Shown in pieces: positions 14,988 through 18,224 of a DNA stretch of 18,224 nt. Both the position numbers and the translations under genes were made by a program. This DNA comes from JBDHZK01 sp039811865. Its GTDB lineage: Bacteria > Actinomycetota > Actinomycetes > Propionibacteriales > Propionibacteriaceae. Each line of letters opens with the position of its first letter. Position 1 is the first letter of the stretch. The stretch lies in contig JBDHZK010000047.1 in NCBI GenBank assembly GCA_039811865.1, positions 1 through 18,224 on the forward strand, written 5' to 3'. The notes under the pieces were generated by a model that saw only the letters and a list, made by a program, of their open reading frames with translations, was not told the DNA's origin and did not search any database.

Positions 14988-15033
14988 CTGGACCCGGCCC
15001 CATTCGTGGGATTCGCCCGACAGAATTGGCCCC

Positions 15034-18000
15034 ATGGCTCCCTTATCGACGCTTGCGGCAATCAACCTGCGCTTGGCCATGATCGGCCTACCCCAGGTGG
15101 ACGATCCGGACGGAGGCATGGGCGCCGCGCTGGTCGCACCGATCGTGGCGCGGCAGCGCGAACTCAGCCGTCGCCTGTCCGATCGGCTGTGCGCGGCCGA
15201 CCAGCGCGTCCAGAACTTCTTGGACGCCTACCTGGCCGATTGCGAGGACGACCCCGCCGATCTTCCGGACCTGCCGCGCCGCACCCTGGTCCTGGACGAG
15301 GCCGGGCTGGCGCGCGCGCTCAGCCTGCCCATCGACGCCGACGAGTTCAGCTCCGATCTGCTCAGCAGCTACCGCCTGCGCAACGGCGTCCTGCACAACC
15401 CGGCGAACGACCGGCGCACCACCGCCGGTGTCTTCCACATCGCCGAGGGCGGGTTGCCGATCCCGGACGACAAGCGGGCCGTCCCGAAAAGCGTCTTCGC
15501 CAAGCTGCTCGCGCTCGCGCTGGATCCGCCGAGTGAGTGGATGCGCCTGCCCTACACGGCGAACACACCGCATCCGGCTCATTGTTTCGTCTCGTTGCTG
15601 CTCCGCCCGCTGGTGCAGCCGCACGTGTCCGGCTTCACCATGGAGAAGTCCATGGAAGTCCGCTTCATCGCGCCCGGCGGCCTGGTCAGCAACCTCGACT
15701 TCGTCGAAACCATCTTCGGCAACGGCGGCGACCCCTACCTGCCCGACAACGATGCCGCGCTCGCGCCGCACGGCTGGACGGGGCACACGGGCGCGGTGAT
15801 CTTGGCGCCGCACCTGACGAAGGTCCGCAAGAAGGACCTCGGCCTGCCGTCCTGGGACGCCGCCACCGAGCGGCAGCGCCGAGACGGCATGGCCTGGAAG
15901 GACGCCGGCGAGCTGTACAACGGCGGGCAGGCGTTCAAGGTCTGCGCCCGGGACGCCCGCGGCGTGATCGTCACCCTGATCGCCGACAACTACTTCGGCT
16001 ACTGCAAGAAGGAAGTCAAGACCCAGATCAGCTACTCGGCCAACCTGCTCGGCAACTCCGAGGAGGAGCACTCCGGCGGTGCGATCGTCTTCCCGGCCTA
16101 CAACATGGGTGCGGAGTTCACCGACAGCCGGACCCCGGCTTCCGACACCGTGGCGGGCGTCGTCGAGCGTGACCCGCAGCGCTTCGAGCTGCAGCCGGAC
16201 GGCTCGGCGCTCGACCTGACCAATCCCGACCACGTGATCGTGCCCGGCGGAGCCACCTTCAGCATGCGTCACCAGCTCATCCGCTGGACCGACGAGGCTG
16301 GGGAGCACAGCATCCCGCTCCGAGCCGGCGCGCAGTACTTCACCGCCAACGGGTTCCGGGTCTACGCCAAGCACCGCGAGCTCGACCGGACGCAGTGGCA
16401 CCTGATCGGCGTCTCGCCGTACGCCACCCAGTGCCACAAGCCGGCGACGGTTTCAGGCGGCGGCAAGAGCGAGATCTCCAAGCCGATCACCGACGCGTTC
16501 GTGTTCGGCAACGCCTACGCCGCCGATTTCGACGCCGACATGGACGCCGTCGCTGCCCTGATCGAGCGCGATTACTCCAACCGCTTCGCTGAGGACTCTT
16601 GGAATGGCCGGGACAGCCGGCCGATCCTTGGCTTTGCCCGCAGCTTCGGATCGGTGATCAAGCTGTTCACCCCCAGCAGCGACTACAACGACGAGCACAA
16701 CGAGTTCCTGGCGTCGATCCCGAGCCACGTGATCGAGCTGCTGTTCATGGTGAAGCGGTACTACTCGCCCGACTGGGGAGACGACTGGCGCAGCCACTTC
16801 TCCGTCGGCACCGTGAACGGCCGCTCGGGCAACACCGTCCGCCTCGACGGCCAGCCGGTCATCACCAACATGTTGCGCGTCGGGTTTCTCCCGGACGGCA
16901 GTTGGCGGCTGTTCAGCCTGCGCCCCGACTTCAGCCCCGCGATCAAGGTGCAGACCGAGGACGACATCACCGCCAGCACGGTCGCGCCCGGGCCCGACGG
17001 GTCGACCAAGTACGTCGCCAACTGTGAGGGCTACCTCTTCCAGCGGCCCGACGATGCGATTCACCGCGGCTACGACAAGCAGACCGAGCGTGACATGTCC
17101 CGCCCGGACACCTTCATCTCCAACTTTCAGCCCCTCAGCGCCGCCGACGCTCGGGAGATGATCGCCGACGTCCAGGCGTTCTCGGAGTTCACCGATCCGA
17201 TGGCCGACCTGATCCTGGCTGCCGCGGACCAGGCTGACGATTCGCCGAGGTACTTCGTCTGTTCGGCCAACCCGAGGCTGGTGGACGGCAAGCCGTCGAA
17301 GAACCCGCGCTACCTCCAGTTGCGCCCCGACCTGGCCAACCCCGAGGCGACCGCCGCCGCCGACCTGGCGTCCCGCCTCGCGCTCGGGACGCCGGCCGGC
17401 AAACGGGCCGCCCTCCCCGTCCACGTGGTGGTCGCGGCGCGGCGAAACAACGCGAAGGAGGAGGGCGTCCCGCCGCTGTGCGCTTACAACCCGCTGCACT
17501 ACATGGAACTGCCGGAACTGTTCATGGAGTTCATCAGCTCCATGACCGGTAAGTCCCCCTCGACGACGGGTGCCGGCTCCGAGGGTGCGATGACGAAGGG
17601 TCCGTTCAACGCACTGCCCACCGTTTACGACCTGAACGCGGCGTTCTTGTCCTATGCGCTGACCGGGGACGACGGCTGGCTGTCCAGCGCCGGCTTCGTC
17701 GGACCGCACGTCCGGGTCGACCACGACATCAGCCTCTTGGTGCCCGAGGTGTTCTGCCGGATGACCCCGGCCGAGCGGCGGGCGGACGCGCTCATCGCGG
17801 CGGGCTGCATGGAGCGCCTGACCGACTTCGAGTACGACGGCAAGCCGGTGCTGGCGAGCCGGCTGGGCTACCGCATGAACCGGCGTTTCGCGACGCTCTA
17901 CTTCGGTCGGATCTTCATGCACCCCGATGTCGTGTTCACGCAGGAGATGCTGCGGCCCGAGCTACAGGACGAGGCGATGTTCGCCGAATCCGTGGCGACG

Positions 18001-18224
18001 ATCGTGGCCACCCACCAGCGCGTCGCGCAGGCGTTCTTCGACGACGGCACCGTCGAGTTGGCCGTGCCGCCGATTCGCGGGCTGCTGGAGATCATGGCCA
18101 CCGGCGTAACCGCGCAGGGGCATGACCTGGACTCACCCGAGTTCCGCGAACTGTTCACGCGCGAATCGGTGCTGGCCAGCGACTGGTACTTCGCCCGCCT
18201 GGACGCCAAGCGCGCCGAGGACGT
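15034..18224 (+). CDS. Probable PPi-type phosphoenolpyruvate carboxykinase (diphosphate), 3'-partial
   Basis: An open frame of 1,063 complete codons runs off the window. I recognise the PPi-dependent PEPCK family (oxaloacetate + PPi to PEP + CO2 + Pi), the Propionibacterium carboxytransphosphorylase, also known in Entamoeba. Markers in order are DNYFGYCKKEVKTQISYSAN (residues 318-337), EEEHSGG (343-349), a P-loop-like TVSGGGKSEISK (472-483), FQRPDDAIHRG, NPLHYMELPELF, and TGKSPSTTGAGSEGAMTKG (838-856). The last markers are GPHVRVDHDISLL and SRLGYRMNRRFATLYFGRIF. The YCKKE segment resembles the metal-lysine region of ATP-type PEPCK (MKKG), and the GGGKS stretch its phosphate loop. The family is about 1,100-1,200 residues, so little should be missing. 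It is cytosolic and links the TCA cycle to PEP. No clear Shine-Dalgarno precedes ATG 15034. The assignment is from memory, not a search. Confidence 0.72.
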   Translation, partial: MAPLSTLAAINLRLAMIGLPQVDDPDGGMGAALVAPIVARQRELSRRLSDRLCAADQRVQNFLDAYLADCEDDPADLPDLPRRTLVLDEAGLARALSLPIDADEFSSDLLSSYRLRNGVLHNPANDRRTTAGVFHIAEGGLPIPDDKRAVPKSVFAKLLALALDPPSEWMRLPYTANTPHPAHCFVSLLLRPLVQPHVSGFTMEKSMEVRFIAPGGLVSNLDFVETIFGNGGDPYLPDNDAALAPHGWTGHTGAVILAPHLTKVRKKDLGLPSWDAATERQRRDGMAWKDAGELYNGGQAFKVCARDARGVIVTLIADNYFGYCKKEVKTQISYSANLLGNSEEEHSGGAIVFPAYNMGAEFTDSRTPASDTVAGVVERDPQRFELQPDGSALDLTNPDHVIVPGGATFSMRHQLIRWTDEAGEHSIPLRAGAQYFTANGFRVYAKHRELDRTQWHLIGVSPYATQCHKPATVSGGGKSEISKPITDAFVFGNAYAADFDADMDAVAALIERDYSNRFAEDSWNGRDSRPILGFARSFGSVIKLFTPSSDYNDEHNEFLASIPSHVIELLFMVKRYYSPDWGDDWRSHFSVGTVNGRSGNTVRLDGQPVITNMLRVGFLPDGSWRLFSLRPDFSPAIKVQTEDDITASTVAPGPDGSTKYVANCEGYLFQRPDDAIHRGYDKQTERDMSRPDTFISNFQPLSAADAREMIADVQAFSEFTDPMADLILAAADQADDSPRYFVCSANPRLVDGKPSKNPRYLQLRPDLANPEATAAADLASRLALGTPAGKRAALPVHVVVAARRNNAKEEGVPPLCAYNPLHYMELPELFMEFISSMTGKSPSTTGAGSEGAMTKGPFNALPTVYDLNAAFLSYALTGDDGWLSSAGFVGPHVRVDHDISLLVPEVFCRMTPAERRADALIAAGCMERLTDFEYDGKPVLASRLGYRMNRRFATLYFGRIFMHPDVVFTQEMLRPELQDEAMFAESVATIVATHQRVAQAFFDDGTVELAVPPIRGLLEIMATGVTAQGHDLDSPEFRELFTRESVLASDWYFARLDAKRAED

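Noticed and set aside
15088..17922. Two long minus-strand open frames opposite the PEPCK-like gene (449 and 489 codons)
   Set aside because: They show shadow-frame composition, and the plus strand there encodes a continuous conserved protein.

Overview
The window is a high-GC chromosomal segment with the codon bias, GTG starts, weak or absent Shine-Dalgarno sites and gene families of an actinomycete. Several genes point to Actinomycetota: an Rv3235-like protein, DUF6912, DUF2505, a WS/DGAT acyltransferase, bacterial Ku, and the giant ~180 kDa class of NAD-glutamate dehydrogenase. The last gene resembles the PPi-dependent PEP carboxykinase (carboxytransphosphorylase) known from Propionibacterium, so a member of the Propionibacteriales is my best guess. 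That is an inference from gene content. No rRNA, tRNA, CRISPR array, IS element or phage gene was recognised, and the region looks like ordinary chromosome.

Layout. At the left edge (1-275) is the probable 3' part of an HdeA-like small lipoprotein. Convergent to it, on the minus strand, a cupredoxin-fold lipoprotein (1649-2119) lies directly upstream of a polytopic membrane protein (346-1641). The pair looks like a two-gene transcription unit. Divergent from it, on the plus strand, is a tight cluster of a WS/DGAT-type acyltransferase (2205-3482), a DUF6912 protein (3483-3962) and Ku (3977-4780). An Rv3235-like protein follows (4923-5354). Then comes pruA (5448-7079), which may be translated from a leaderless transcript. 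Convergent to pruA is a DUF2505 protein (7218-7688), with a long shared hairpin between the two. The giant NAD-GDH (7849-12621) is followed closely by a PHP-domain phosphoesterase (12648-13505).

The best regulatory feature is between 13669 and 13801. A complete ribosome-mediated attenuator sits there, with promoter -10, a nine-codon leader peptide MTARSWWRA with tandem Trp codons, overlapping anti-antiterminator, antiterminator and terminator hairpins, and a T-run. It lies upstream of a tryptophanyl-tRNA synthetase gene (13802-14908). The encoded TrpRS has Gln where canonical enzymes have the His linked to indolmycin sensitivity, so it may be an inducible, drug-tolerant auxiliary enzyme.

From 15034 to the right edge an uninterrupted reading frame of more than 1,063 codons encodes a probable PPi-type PEP carboxykinase, cut off by the window end. 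pruA (proline to glutamate), NAD-GDH (glutamate to 2-oxoglutarate) and PEPCK (oxaloacetate to PEP) form a plausible route from amino acids into gluconeogenesis. They are separate transcription units, so the functional link is inferred.
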